NCBI GenBank assembly: GCA_963627465.1
Contig: CAVGBO010000045.1
Span: 1-64,000 of the forward strand
DNA: 64,000 bases
Source: CAKUFA01 sp963627465
Lineage (GTDB): Bacteria; Bacillota; Clostridia; Christensenellales; Aristaeellaceae
Reading direction: 5' to 3'
Made by a program: the position numbers and the translations under genes. The notes beneath the pieces were generated by a model. The model saw only the letters and a program-made list of their open reading frames with translations. It was not told the DNA's origin and made no database searches. Below, piece by piece: positions 1 through 7,498 of this stretch (position 1 is its first letter; each line of letters begins with the position of its first letter).

Positions 1-52
1 CGAGGGTGGCCGCACGGTTGGTTCCGGCGTTGTGGCGAAGGTTATCGAGTAA
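1..52 (+). CDS. tuf: Elongation factor Tu, C-terminal end only
   Basis: The first 52 bases hold the end of a gene whose last codons read EGGRTVGSGVVAKVIE, the conserved C-terminus of EF-Tu, the GTPase that brings aminoacyl-tRNA to the ribosome. Only the tail of the last beta-barrel domain is present and the start lies before the window. Its position ahead of rpmG-secE-nusG-rplK-rplA is a usual arrangement for a translation gene block. The identification rests on 16 residues, but that motif is very distinctive. Confidence 0.9.
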   Translation, partial: EGGRTVGSGVVAKVIE

Positions 53-60
53 TTCCTGAT

Positions 61-93
61 ACCCGGGGGAGGATTTGATGCCTCCTCCGGGGT
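61..93 (+). terminator. Strong hairpin after tuf
   Basis: The arms ACCCGGGGGAGG (61-72) and CCTCCTCCGGGGT (81-93) form a stable stem with an 8-base loop. No T-tract follows, so it may be a processing or 3'-end stabilising hairpin rather than a full terminator. A second, weaker stem (106-113 with 120-128) lies between it and the rpmG ribosome site. Confidence 0.55.
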
Positions 94-157
94 ACAGGTT
101 CATCTGGTATCATTGAAAAATGATAACCGACACAATGCTTAGCAGGAGGTGTCCAAA

Positions 158-319
158 GTGGCAAATGCCGCTCGTACCAAGGTTTGCCTGGCCTGCACGG
201 AGTGCAAGCAGCGCAACTACAACAACATGAAAAACAAGAAGAACACCCCGGATCGCATTGAGCTCATGAAGTATTGCCCTTTCTGCAAGAAGCACACCGC
301 TCATCGCGAAACGAAGTAA
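158..319 (+). CDS. rpmG: 50S ribosomal protein L33
   Basis: A 53-residue basic protein starting at a GTG eight bases after AGGAGGT (144-150). It has the paired cysteine knuckles of zinc-binding L33 (CLACTEC near residues 10-16, CPFC near 40-43) and ends HRETK, all typical of the family. L33 is a small protein of the large ribosomal subunit near the E site. The length matches the usual 49-55 residues. It is directly followed by secE, the common bacterial order. Retention of all four cysteines marks it as the zinc-containing form. Confidence 0.93.
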   Translation: MANAARTKVCLACTECKQRNYNNMKNKKNTPDRIELMKYCPFCKKHTAHRETK

Positions 320-353
320 TTTCCCCCAACGACAGCGTGAGGATGTGAAAGAA

Positions 354-635
354 ATGGCTGAGGAGAAAAAGGCGGTCGCCGAGCAGGAGAAGAAGACTCC
401 TGCCAAGAAGGCAGACGCCAAGGAAAACAAGTTCCTTGCCTGGTGCAAGCGGCTTCCTTCCCGGATCGCTACACCCTTCAAGAACATGTGGTATGAGCTC
501 AAGAAGGTGACCTGGCCGACCAAGCGCAAGCTGTGGGTGTATTCCGTGGTCGTGCTGGTGTTCATGCTCTTCATGAGCATCGTGATTGGTCTGCTGGATA
601 TGGGCGCATCCGCTCTCATCCGGCTGCTGGTCTGA
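354..635 (+). CDS. secE: Preprotein translocase subunit SecE
   Basis: A short membrane protein of about 93 residues: a lysine- and alanine-rich cytoplasmic N-terminus, then the SecE signature ELKKVTWPTKRK, then one transmembrane segment (VVVLVFMLFMSIVIGLLDMG) and a short tail. SecE clamps SecY in the SecYEG protein-export channel. The ATG at 354 is preferred because GAGG (339-342) sits at good spacing; an in-frame GTG at 345 lies almost on top of that ribosome site and would add only three residues. The low-complexity, charged N-terminal extension (about 40 residues) is common in Gram-positive SecE. Confidence 0.93.
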   Translation: MAEEKKAVAEQEKKTPAKKADAKENKFLAWCKRLPSRIATPFKNMWYELKKVTWPTKRKLWVYSVVVLVFMLFMSIVIGLLDMGASALIRLLV

Positions 636-660
636 TCCGGTAAAATAGGAGAAAAGACAC

Positions 661-1197
661 ATGAGCGAAAGATCCAACGAGGCCTGCTGGTATGTTGTGC
701 ATACCTACTCAGGCTATGAGAATAAGGTCAAGGAGACGCTGGAAAAGTCCGTTGAAAACAACGAGGCGATGCAGAAGCTGATCTTTGATGTGCGTGTTCC
801 CGTGGAAGACGTCATCGAAATCAGAAACGGCAAGCGTGTCAAGACCCAGCGCAAGGTTTATCCCGGCTATGTGCTTGTGCACATGATCGAGACCAGCGAA
901 AGCTGGTACGTGGTGCGCAATACCCGTGGCGTTACCGGTTTTGTGGGCCCGGACAGCAAGCCTGTCGCCCTCACGGAAGCGGAAGTGGATATGATGCTCA
1001 ACCCCACCCCCAGCGGCGTGGAGTACGACATCGCCATTGGCGATACGGTGGACATCCTGTCCGGTTCCATGGAGAATCAGCAGGGTGTTGTCGAGGATAT
1101 TGATACCGTGCGTGGTAAGATCAAGGTCAGTGTGCAGATGTTCGGCCGGGCAACCCCTGCCGAGCTGGACTTGGCACAGGTCAAGAAAGCTGACTGA
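661..1197 (+). CDS. nusG: Transcription termination/antitermination protein NusG
   Basis: A 178-residue protein with the NusG N-terminal domain (WYVVHTYSGYENKVKETLE; YPGYVLVHM; RNTRGVTGFVG) and a C-terminal KOW domain (GDTVDILSGSMENQQGVVEDID). NusG binds RNA polymerase and affects pausing, Rho action and coupling with the ribosome. The length is that of typical bacterial NusG. It starts 25 bases after secE behind AGGAG, so the two are co-transcribed. Nothing looks unusual. Confidence 0.96.
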   Translation: MSERSNEACWYVVHTYSGYENKVKETLEKSVENNEAMQKLIFDVRVPVEDVIEIRNGKRVKTQRKVYPGYVLVHMIETSESWYVVRNTRGVTGFVGPDSKPVALTEAEVDMMLNPTPSGVEYDIAIGDTVDILSGSMENQQGVVEDIDTVRGKIKVSVQMFGRATPAELDLAQVKKAD

Positions 1198-1252
1198 CGC
1201 TCACGTTCCTTCATCCCCAATGTTCAAAAGGCTTTTACGCTGCTTAGCCGCA

Positions 1253-1295
1253 GCGAGAGCGGCGGAGAAATCCGTCTTTCAGGCACTCGCTTTTT
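1253..1295 (+). terminator. Possible partial terminator between nusG and rplK
   Basis: GCGAG (1253-1257) pairs with CTCGC (1286-1290), which is followed directly by TTTTT (1291-1295). Inside is a CGGA-GAAA-TCCG stem-loop (1263-1274). This may reduce read-through into rplK, or serve as a processing site. The outer stem is only five pairs, so confidence is modest. Confidence 0.4.
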
Positions 1296-1306
1296 GCGGG
1301 TGTAAC

Positions 1307-1342
1307 GTGGGAGGAAGTTGCAACGCTTCCGCGTGACCACAT
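1307..1342 (+). promoter_or_regulatory. Probable L1-binding leader hairpin before rplK (copy 1)
   Basis: GTGG (1307-1310) pairs with CCAC (1337-1340), and GGAAG (1313-1317) pairs with CTTCC (1326-1330). Between them are unpaired GA on one side and GCGTGA on the other. The asymmetric internal loop with GA opposite GUGA-like bases is the kind of site ribosomal protein L1 recognises in rRNA and in its own mRNA. A very similar element precedes rplA at 1819-1849. Binding by L1 is inferred. Confidence 0.6.
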
Positions 1343-1362
1343 TTTTAGGAGGTGCCATAACC

Positions 1363-1788
1363 ATGGCCAAGAAAGTTTCTGCGTACATCAAGCTGCAGGT
1401 GCAGGCTGCCAAGGCTACGCCCGCTCCGCCTATCGGTCCTGCTCTGGGCCAGCACGGCGTGAACATCCCCGGTTTCTGCAAGGAGTTCAACGAGCGCACT
1501 GCTAAGCAGGCAGGCCTGGTGATCCCTGTAGTCATCACCGTGTACTCTGACCGTACCTTCACCTTCATCACCAAGACCCCCCCGGTTCCGGTGCTGATCA
1601 AGAAGGCCCTGAACATGGAAACTGCCAGTGCCCGCCCCAACCGTGACAAGGTTGGCAAGCTGACCAAGGAGCAAGTCCGCGAGATTGCCACCACCAAGAT
1701 GCCCGACCTGAACGCCGCCAGCATTGAAGCAGCCATGAGCATGGTTGCCGGCACTGCCCGCAGCATGGGCGTTACCGTGGAGGAATAA
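1363..1788 (+). CDS. rplK: 50S ribosomal protein L11
   Basis: A 141-residue protein starting at the ATG nine bases after AGGAGGT (1347-1353); the reading frame is open further upstream, but that part is leader. It shows the L11 signature in full: KLQVQAAKATPAPPIGPALG, the flexible proline-rich linker, and a C-terminal RNA-binding domain ending SMGVTVEE. L11 shapes the GTPase-associated centre of the large subunit and is needed for the stringent response. Length and neighbours (nusG before, rplA after) are standard. Confidence 0.96.
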   Translation: MAKKVSAYIKLQVQAAKATPAPPIGPALGQHGVNIPGFCKEFNERTAKQAGLVIPVVITVYSDRTFTFITKTPPVPVLIKKALNMETASARPNRDKVGKLTKEQVREIATTKMPDLNAASIEAAMSMVAGTARSMGVTVEE

Positions 1789-1818
1789 GACCCTGTGGGG
1801 CTTGGCCCCTTGATCAAT

Positions 1819-1849
1819 GTGGGAGGACATAGCGCCGTTAATACCACAT
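1819..1849 (+). promoter_or_regulatory. Probable L1-binding leader hairpin before rplA (copy 2)
   Basis: GTGGGAGGA (1819-1827) is followed by ATACCACAT (1841-1849), so GTGG pairs with CCAC and the inner GG (1825-1826) with CC (1835-1836). The unpaired GTTAATA on the 3' side parallels GCGTGA in copy 1. It ends just before the rplA ribosome site GGAGGA (1851-1856), so L1 binding here could block translation of its own gene. Confidence 0.6.
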
Positions 1850-1863
1850 GGGAGGAAGAAAAC

Positions 1864-2553
1864 ATGAAGCATGGTAAGAAGTATGAAGACAGCGTAAAGC
1901 TGATTGACCATCTCACCCAGTATGATCCCACTGAAGCCTGCGACCTGGTTGTGAAGACCGGCAAGGCCAAGTTCGACGAGACGGTGGAAATCTCCGTCCG
2001 TCTGGGTGTTGACCCCCGTCACGCTGACCAGCAGGTTCGTGGCGCTGTGGTGCTGCCTCACGGCACCGGCCGCAGCATTCGCGTGCTGGTTATTGCGAAG
2101 GGCGAAAAGGCCAAGGAAGCTCAGGCTGCCGGTGCTGACTACGTCGGCGCAGAAGACATGATCGCCAAGATCCAGCAGGAAAACTGGTTCGACTTTGATG
2201 TCTGCGTAGCTACCCCTGACATGATGGGTCTGATCGGCCGTATCGGTCGTATCCTGGGCCCGAAGGGCTTGATGCCTAACCCCAAGAGCGGCACCGTCAC
2301 CATGGACGTGACCAAGGCTGTGAACGAGATCAAAGCCGGTAAGGTGGAGTATCGTCTGGACAAGACGGCTATCATCCACTGCCCCATCGGCAAGGTTTCC
2401 TTCGGCACTGAAAAGCTGACCGAGAACCTGAAGGCTCTGATGGATGCCATCAACAAGGCAAAGCCTGCCGCTGCAAAGGGCACCTACGTGCGCTCCCTGT
2501 ATCTGTCCAGCACCATGGGACCCTCTGTGCGTGTAAACCCGCTGAAGTTCTGA
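1864..2553 (+). CDS. rplA: 50S ribosomal protein L1
   Basis: A 229-residue protein beginning MKHGKKYEDSVKLID at the ATG after GGAGGA. It contains the L1 signature around GRIGRILGPKGLMPNPKSGT and ends SVRVNPLKF, as is typical. L1 binds 23S rRNA at the mobile L1 stalk that helps release deacylated tRNA, and in many bacteria represses its own operon by binding the mRNA. The longer upstream reading frame (from 1795) is leader RNA. No rplJ or rplL follows: a strong terminator at 2573-2611 ends the unit, so L10/L7-L12 must lie elsewhere. Confidence 0.96.
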   Translation: MKHGKKYEDSVKLIDHLTQYDPTEACDLVVKTGKAKFDETVEISVRLGVDPRHADQQVRGAVVLPHGTGRSIRVLVIAKGEKAKEAQAAGADYVGAEDMIAKIQQENWFDFDVCVATPDMMGLIGRIGRILGPKGLMPNPKSGTVTMDVTKAVNEIKAGKVEYRLDKTAIIHCPIGKVSFGTEKLTENLKALMDAINKAKPAAAKGTYVRSLYLSSTMGPSVRVNPLKF

Positions 2554-2572
2554 GATTAAGCACAGAAACGAA

Positions 2573-2611
2573 GCATCCTCCGTGTGATCTAACACACGGG
2601 GGATTTTTTTT
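2573..2611 (+). terminator. Rho-independent terminator after rplA
   Basis: ATCCTCCGTGTG pairs with CACACGGGGGAT across a six-base loop, followed by eight T residues. It closes the ribosomal protein unit. Confidence 0.92.
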
Positions 2612-2638
2612 GACTGTCCATTCTTTGCTTTGCATAAT
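2610..2638 (+). promoter_or_regulatory. Promoter for the YkgJ-like/methyltransferase pair
   Basis: TTGACT (2610-2615), a 17-base spacer and CATAAT (2633-2638) follow the rplA terminator directly. A second possible -10, TACAAT, lies slightly downstream (about 2654). Confidence 0.65.
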
Positions 2639-2678
2639 GGATGAAAATGCGATACAATGGCATCATGAGGTGAAGGAC

Positions 2679-3167
2679 ATGGTACTGAACGACGCTCGCA
2701 GCTTGCTGGAGCAGCTGACACCCCTGAAACGGGATTGCGGCACCCTTTGCGGCGGTGCCTGCTGCCGATCCCTGGAAGGAGAAGTCACAGGCATGCTGCT
2801 CTTCCCCGGTGAAGAGGATGACTATGTGGGGCTGGACGGCTGGCAGCTGACGGAAACCAAACAGGGTTGGCTGGTTGCCTGCCCCGGTACCTGTAACCGC
2901 AGTATTCGGCCTCTGGCCTGCCGCATTTTTCCCTTGCTGCCGGTACTCCGTGAGGATGGGGTGCATGTGGCGGTGGATGCCAGAGCTCGGGCGGTTTGTC
3001 CTCTTTCCCGTCAGGGCATGAAGGCCATGGATCAGGACTTTGTTGATGCTGTGCGGCAGGTGGGTGTTTTGCTGGCAAAGGATGAGGAACAGCGAGCCAT
3101 GCTACAGCAGCTGACGGACATACAGGATGAACTGGTTGCCTTACGAAAGCGGATAAGGGGGAAGTAA
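2679..3167 (+). CDS. YkgJ-family cysteine-cluster (CxxxCxxxC) protein
   Basis: A protein of about 162 residues with cysteines arranged as CGTLCGGACC near the N-terminus and CPGTC...LACRIFPLL in the middle. This pattern belongs to the YkgJ/CxxCxxCC family, thought to chelate zinc or an iron-sulphur centre. The biochemical role of the family is not settled. The C-terminus (from about residue 115) is helical and charged. The start at 2679 was chosen because AGGTG sits at the right distance; earlier in-frame ATGs at or before the promoter are unlikely. Its stop is one base from the start of the DNA methyltransferase, so the two are translated together. Confidence 0.75.
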   Translation: MVLNDARSLLEQLTPLKRDCGTLCGGACCRSLEGEVTGMLLFPGEEDDYVGLDGWQLTETKQGWLVACPGTCNRSIRPLACRIFPLLPVLREDGVHVAVDARARAVCPLSRQGMKAMDQDFVDAVRQVGVLLAKDEEQRAMLQQLTDIQDELVALRKRIRGK

Positions 3168-3168
3168 C

Positions 3169-4383
3169 ATGTTCAAGGCCGTTTCTGTCAGCCGAGAGGT
3201 GGTTGGCAAGGGGGAAAGTCTGCTTTTGCAGGGCAACAGCACCACCATGGATTTGTCCAGGTGGCAAGGAAAAGTGCAGTGCGTCTACATTGATCCCCCT
3301 TTCATGACAGGGGAACAGTTCATGCGCCGCCGCCCGGTAGGGGAGGAAGGCTGGAAAAAAGGGAATCCCAGTATTCAGCTGCCGGCTTACACAGATAAGT
3401 TTTCCAGCCGGGAAAGCTATCTGGATTTCCTGCGCCGCCTGTGTGATCAGGCGAAAATGCTCCTGACCCCCACAGGTGCTTTCGCCCTTCATTTGGATTG
3501 GCGTTCCGCTCCCTATGGCCGCATGATCTGCGATAACGTTTTCGGCGAAAAGAACTTCATGAACGAGATTATCTGGGCATACGAAAGCGGGGGCAGATCC
3601 ACCAAGTGCTTCAGCCGGAAGCACGATACCATCCTGCTGTATGCCCGGGGAAAGAACGTCCGCTTCGATATTACCAAGGTGGGGGTTCCAAGGCAGGACA
3701 ATCGGAAGAACCATATGCGCCGGGAAATTGATGAAAACGGACGCAGCTACCGGAGCATCCGCAGCGGCGGCAAGGTGTACAAATATTATGATGATGATCT
3801 GGTGTACCCCGGGGATGTGTGGACGGACATTAGCCACTTGCAGCAAAAAGATCCGGAGCGCACCGGCTATGCCACCCAAAAGCCTCGGAAGCTGCTGGAG
3901 CGTCTCCTGCTTCCCTTGATTGTGGAAGGGGACACGGTGGCGGATCTGTGCTGTGGAAGCGGCACCACCATGGATGCAGCCCAAAACGTGGGATGCAGAT
4001 TCCTGGGCATTGATTCCAGCAATGAGGCTTTGCAGGTAACGGCTTCCCGCCTGCGCAAGCACAACTACATGGTGGAGAACGAATGCACCGTGGATGATGC
4101 GGTGCTGGATGCTGTCTTTGATCAGGATAAAGGCATGGTCACCCTGATGGGTTTCCGGTGTCCTGGAAATTTCCCTGACCTTCCGGATCCCTTGGCCAGC
4201 GTGGAACAATGGCGGGCAGGCCGCATTCGGGATGGGGTTTTCTACACCGATGAAAACCTGATGCGTACCTACCAAAGCCCGGATCTTCCCCTGTGGGGGC
4301 TTCTGCCGGAGCAGGAGGGCACGCCAGCTGTTTCCGTAACGGATGCGGCAGGAAAGCGTCGAGTCTTCCAATGGGAGGATTGA
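3169..4383 (+). CDS. Orphan DNA methyltransferase, beta-type (probably N6-adenine)
   Basis: A 404-residue protein with the catalytic motif IV DPPF at residues 42-45 and the AdoMet-binding motif I (DLCCGSGTTMDAA) near residues 259-271. That order, catalytic motif first, defines the beta class of amino-methyltransferases; DPPF rather than SPPY favours adenine. The part between (about 130-240) should read the target sequence. YATQKPRKLLERLL just before motif I is the family motif X. About 100 residues after the AdoMet domain (GMVTLMGFRCPGNFPDL...) are an extra domain I do not recognise. No restriction endonuclease or specificity subunit is nearby, so it looks like a solitary, possibly regulatory, enzyme. 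Confidence 0.85.
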   Translation: MFKAVSVSREVVGKGESLLLQGNSTTMDLSRWQGKVQCVYIDPPFMTGEQFMRRRPVGEEGWKKGNPSIQLPAYTDKFSSRESYLDFLRRLCDQAKMLLTPTGAFALHLDWRSAPYGRMICDNVFGEKNFMNEIIWAYESGGRSTKCFSRKHDTILLYARGKNVRFDITKVGVPRQDNRKNHMRREIDENGRSYRSIRSGGKVYKYYDDDLVYPGDVWTDISHLQQKDPERTGYATQKPRKLLERLLLPLIVEGDTVADLCCGSGTTMDAAQNVGCRFLGIDSSNEALQVTASRLRKHNYMVENECTVDDAVLDAVFDQDKGMVTLMGFRCPGNFPDLPDPLASVEQWRAGRIRDGVFYTDENLMRTYQSPDLPLWGLLPEQEGTPAVSVTDAAGKRRVFQWED

Positions 4384-4392
4384 ATGGAATAG

Positions 4393-4427
4393 AAAAGACC
4401 TGGAGCACGGTTGCTTCAGGTCTTTTT
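4393..4427. terminator. Bidirectional terminator
   Basis: AAAAGACCTG and CAGGTCTTTTT form a stem between the convergent methyltransferase and MATE genes, with a T-run on either strand. Confidence 0.85.
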
Positions 4428-4442
4428 CAATGGGGAAGATGA

Positions 4443-5807
4443 TTACGCTTCGCCCATGCGCTTGCGCAGGCGGCGGGTAATGCGGAAGTAGCAGGGGAAC
4501 AGGAAGGCATCCGCTGCCAGCCAGGCAACGGGGCTGGCAAAGCAGGCGGCGGTATATCCCCAAATGGGCACCAGCAGCCAGCCCACCAGCGTCCGGGCGA
4601 TCATCTCGCAGATACCGGCGCACACGGCAATCTGGGTGTAGCCCATGCCCTGAATGGAAAGCCGGACGATATTCACAAACAGCAGGGGAATGAAGAAGGC
4701 ACCGTTGATCAGCAGATATTCCCGTGCCAGGTCGGTAACGGCGGCAGCATTAGCATCGGAAGAGGAAACGAACAGCCCAATCATAGTGCGGCTGAAGAAG
4801 TAGATCACCGCCAAGGCGATGATGCAGTAGCCAATGCCCAGGATGGTGGCTGCCTTCAGACCTTCGTCAATCCGGCGAATCTTCCGTGCACCGATGTTCT
4901 GCCCGGCAAAGGTGGCCATGGTGGTGGCCAGTGCGTCAAACACGCAGCAGAAGAAGTTGTTCAGCCGGCCGGCGGCGGAAACGGCAGCCACGGCAATGGT
5001 GCCCAGACCGTTCACAGCCACCTGCACCACCACGGAACCGATGGCCGTGATGGAGTATTGCAATCCCATGGGGATGCCGATGTTGGTCAGCTTCTTGGCA
5101 TGGATGGCACGGAACTTCCGTTCTTCCGGCGAGCAGTGGAGAATGGGGAAACGCTTCTTGATGACAATCAGGCAGCCCACGCCGGAGGCAATCTGGCTGA
5201 CCACCGTGGCAATGGCGGCACCGGCAACCCCCATGGGAATCACCAAAATCAGCACCAGGTCCAGCACGATGTTCACCAGGGAGGCAACCACCAGGAAATA
5301 CACAGGGGTCTTGCTGTCCCCCAGGGCACGGAGGATACCGCCTGTCATGTTGTACAGCATGGTGGCGGGAATGCCGAAGAAAATAATCTGAATGTAGCTG
5401 ACGGCGTCATCCACAATCTCTGCCGGGGTGTTCATCCAGCGGAGCATGGAGGGGCAAAGCAGTCCCGTCAAAATGGCCAGCACAATGCCGAAGACACCGG
5501 AAAGGTAAGCGGAGTTCATGACGAAGCACCGCATATCGCTTTCTTCCTTGGCACCGAAGGACTGGGCAATGGGGATGGAAAAGCCGGAGCAAATGCCCAT
5601 GCAGAAGCCCAGAATCAGGAAGTTGATGGAGCCGGTGGAGCCTACGGCAGCCAGTGCGTTGGCACCAAGGAACTGCCCCACAATGGCGGTGTCTACAATG
5701 TTGTACAGCTGCTGAAAAATAAAACCGAAAAGCAATGGCGTGGCAAAGCCAAGCACAAGCTTCATGGGCGACCCTTCAGTCAGGTCGCGGACGGCGGAAC
5801 GCGCCAT
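4443..5807 (-). CDS. MATE family efflux transporter
   Basis: A 454-residue protein with about twelve membrane segments in two halves. The N-terminal signature (LVLGFATPLLFGFIFQQLYN, IVDTAIVGQFLG) and GGILRALGDSKTP are typical of MATE carriers, which export drugs, dyes or metabolites using Na+ or H+ gradients. The start ATG at 5807 lies seven bases after GAGGTG; a GTG at 5816 overlaps the ribosome site. The gene stands alone, with its own promoter and a terminator shared with the convergent methyltransferase gene. The substrate cannot be told from sequence. Confidence 0.9.
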   Translation of the reverse strand: MARSAVRDLTEGSPMKLVLGFATPLLFGFIFQQLYNIVDTAIVGQFLGANALAAVGSTGSINFLILGFCMGICSGFSIPIAQSFGAKEESDMRCFVMNSAYLSGVFGIVLAILTGLLCPSMLRWMNTPAEIVDDAVSYIQIIFFGIPATMLYNMTGGILRALGDSKTPVYFLVVASLVNIVLDLVLILVIPMGVAGAAIATVVSQIASGVGCLIVIKKRFPILHCSPEERKFRAIHAKKLTNIGIPMGLQYSITAIGSVVVQVAVNGLGTIAVAAVSAAGRLNNFFCCVFDALATTMATFAGQNIGARKIRRIDEGLKAATILGIGYCIIALAVIYFFSRTMIGLFVSSSDANAAAVTDLAREYLLINGAFFIPLLFVNIVRLSIQGMGYTQIAVCAGICEMIARTLVGWLLVPIWGYTAACFASPVAWLAADAFLFPCYFRITRRLRKRMGEA

Positions 5808-5852
5808 CAAAGTCACCTCAATTCTTTATGTGCTCCTGCACAGTGTCAACTG

Positions 5853-5881
5853 GTTATATCATAACATGCACCACCTTGCAA
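5853..5881 (-). promoter_or_regulatory. Promoter of the MATE gene
   Basis: On the minus strand TTGCAA (5881-5876), a 17-base spacer and TATAAC (5858-5853) precede the gene by about 45 bases. Confidence 0.6.
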
Positions 5882-6011
5882 GACGGCAAATCTGGGCAAA
5901 AAGAAGGCGTTTTTGGTGCAAAAAGAACATGATCGTCAAGGCTGCCTGTTCGGCATATCGGGACAACTTGTGAACAGAGTGTAACATTTATTTTTGCCCC
6001 GGGGGAAAAGG

Positions 6012-6040
6012 TTGCACCCAGGTGGAAAACGTGTCATAAT
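6012..6040 (+). promoter_or_regulatory. Promoter of the parvulin gene
   Basis: TTGCAC (6012-6017), a 17-base spacer and CATAAT (6035-6040) lie about 48 bases before the start codon. Confidence 0.65.
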
Positions 6041-6087
6041 AATGATATTCGCGGAACAAGTATGCGAAAAGAAAGGATTTACCCATC

Positions 6088-7428
6088 ATGAAGAAGATTT
6101 CCCGCCTGCTGGCGCTGGTGCTGGCATTGATGCTTTGCACGGCTTCCGTGTGCACCGCTGTGGCAGATGAAGCAACCGCCACCGATACCACGGAAACCGC
6201 AACCACCTCTCCTACGGATGTGATGGCTACCGTGAACGGTGAGCCTGTGCTCCGGGAAACGGTGGAAAACATCGCTTCCAATCTGTCCTACACCTACAGC
6301 CAGTATGGCTATGATACCACCACCGATGAAAATGCAAAGTTTATCAATCAGCTTGCTCTGGACTATGCCATCCAGTACGCCCTGATGGATCAGAAGGCTG
6401 CTGAGTGGGGTCTGGATCAGTTCACCGATGAAGAGATGGAGACCCTGAAGGCCAGCAATGCCGAAAGCTGGAACAGCCTGGTGGACAGCTATGTGTCCTA
6501 CTACGGCAACCTGACCGATGAGTCCACCGATGAAGAAAAGCTGGCCGCCAAGACCAGCGCACTGGCCGCTTTGGAAGCCATGGGCTACACCGAAGACGTC
6601 ATGATGCAGAGCACCTTGGAAGAAGAACGGTACAACCGTGTTCGCGACAAGATGGTCGAGAACGTGGCAGTAACGGATGATGAAGTGCAGACTGCCTTCG
6701 ATACCCAAGTGGAATCCGACAAGGCCTCCTATGAGGGCAATGTGGCTTACTATGAGTACATGACCAAGTACTATGGCCAGACTTCCTACTATGTGCCGGA
6801 AGGATACCGGGGCATTACCCACATCCTGCTGACCGTGGATGACGACCTGCTGCAGAACTATGAAGATCTGGCTGCCAAGCTGGAGGAGCAGGAAGAAGCC
6901 GAGGACACCGACACCACTGAGGCTACCGCTACCGATGTGACCGAGGCAACCGAAACCCCTGTGACCCAGGCGGACGTGGATGCCGCTTATCAGGCCATTC
7001 TGGACTCCGTGCAGCCTACCATTGATGAAATCAATCAAAAGCTGGCTGACGGTGCTTCCTTCGCCGATCTGATTGCCGAGTACGGCGCTGACCCGGGCAT
7101 GCAGTCCGAACCCTATATGTCCGAGGGCTACAGCGTCCATCAGGACAGCGTGATTTGGGATGCTGCCTTTGTGAAGGCTGCTTTCTCCGTGGAGAAGGTG
7201 GGGGATGTGTCCGAACCTGTTGTGGGCAGCTATGGCGTGCACATTGTGTACTACCTGCGTGACGTGCCCTCCGGTGCTGTGGAGCTGACGGACGACATTA
7301 AGGAAGACCTGAAGAGCACCCTGCTTTCCGAAAAGGAAAACGAAGCCTTCGCTTCCACCATGCAGCTGTGGCGTGATGCTTCCAAGATCGAGTACACCGC
7401 TGAAATCGAAGCACTGGATGCTGAGTAA
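6088..7428 (+). CDS. Secreted PpiC/SurA-type peptidyl-prolyl isomerase
   Basis: A 446-residue exported protein with a Sec signal peptide (KKISRLLALVLALMLC...A-DEA) and an N-terminal helical chaperone-like region (VMATVNGEPVLRETVENIAS opens it, as in SurA/PrsA). A parvulin domain follows: GYRGITHILLTVDDD, then ADGASFADLIAEYGADPG, then VGDVSEPVVGSYGVHIVYYL. It should help fold exported proteins outside the membrane. No lipobox cysteine is seen after the h-region, unlike PrsA. A 30-residue Asp/Glu/Thr-rich stretch (about residues 265-295) is inserted inside the parvulin domain, just after its first strand. A terminator follows. Confidence 0.85.
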   Translation: MKKISRLLALVLALMLCTASVCTAVADEATATDTTETATTSPTDVMATVNGEPVLRETVENIASNLSYTYSQYGYDTTTDENAKFINQLALDYAIQYALMDQKAAEWGLDQFTDEEMETLKASNAESWNSLVDSYVSYYGNLTDESTDEEKLAAKTSALAALEAMGYTEDVMMQSTLEEERYNRVRDKMVENVAVTDDEVQTAFDTQVESDKASYEGNVAYYEYMTKYYGQTSYYVPEGYRGITHILLTVDDDLLQNYEDLAAKLEEQEEAEDTDTTEATATDVTEATETPVTQADVDAAYQAILDSVQPTIDEINQKLADGASFADLIAEYGADPGMQSEPYMSEGYSVHQDSVIWDAAFVKAAFSVEKVGDVSEPVVGSYGVHIVYYLRDVPSGAVELTDDIKEDLKSTLLSEKENEAFASTMQLWRDASKIEYTAEIEALDAE

Positions 7429-7442
7429 GAACTGAATCTAAA

Positions 7443-7483
7443 GAGAATCGCCGTGAGGAGCAATCCCCACGGCGATTCTTTCT
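7443..7483. terminator. Terminator between convergent genes
   Basis: AGAATCGCCGTG pairs with CACGGCGATTCT, followed by T-rich sequence. It lies between the convergent parvulin and GH3 genes. Confidence 0.82.
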
Positions 7484-7498
7484 ATATCAGGAAAACTG

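Noticed and set aside
345..353. GTG start for secE giving three extra residues
   Set aside because: It lies within a few bases of the GAGG ribosome site; the ATG at 354 has better spacing.
1345..2721. A minus-strand open frame of 458 codons over rplK and rplA
   Set aside because: Histidine- and glycine-rich shadow of conserved ribosomal protein genes.
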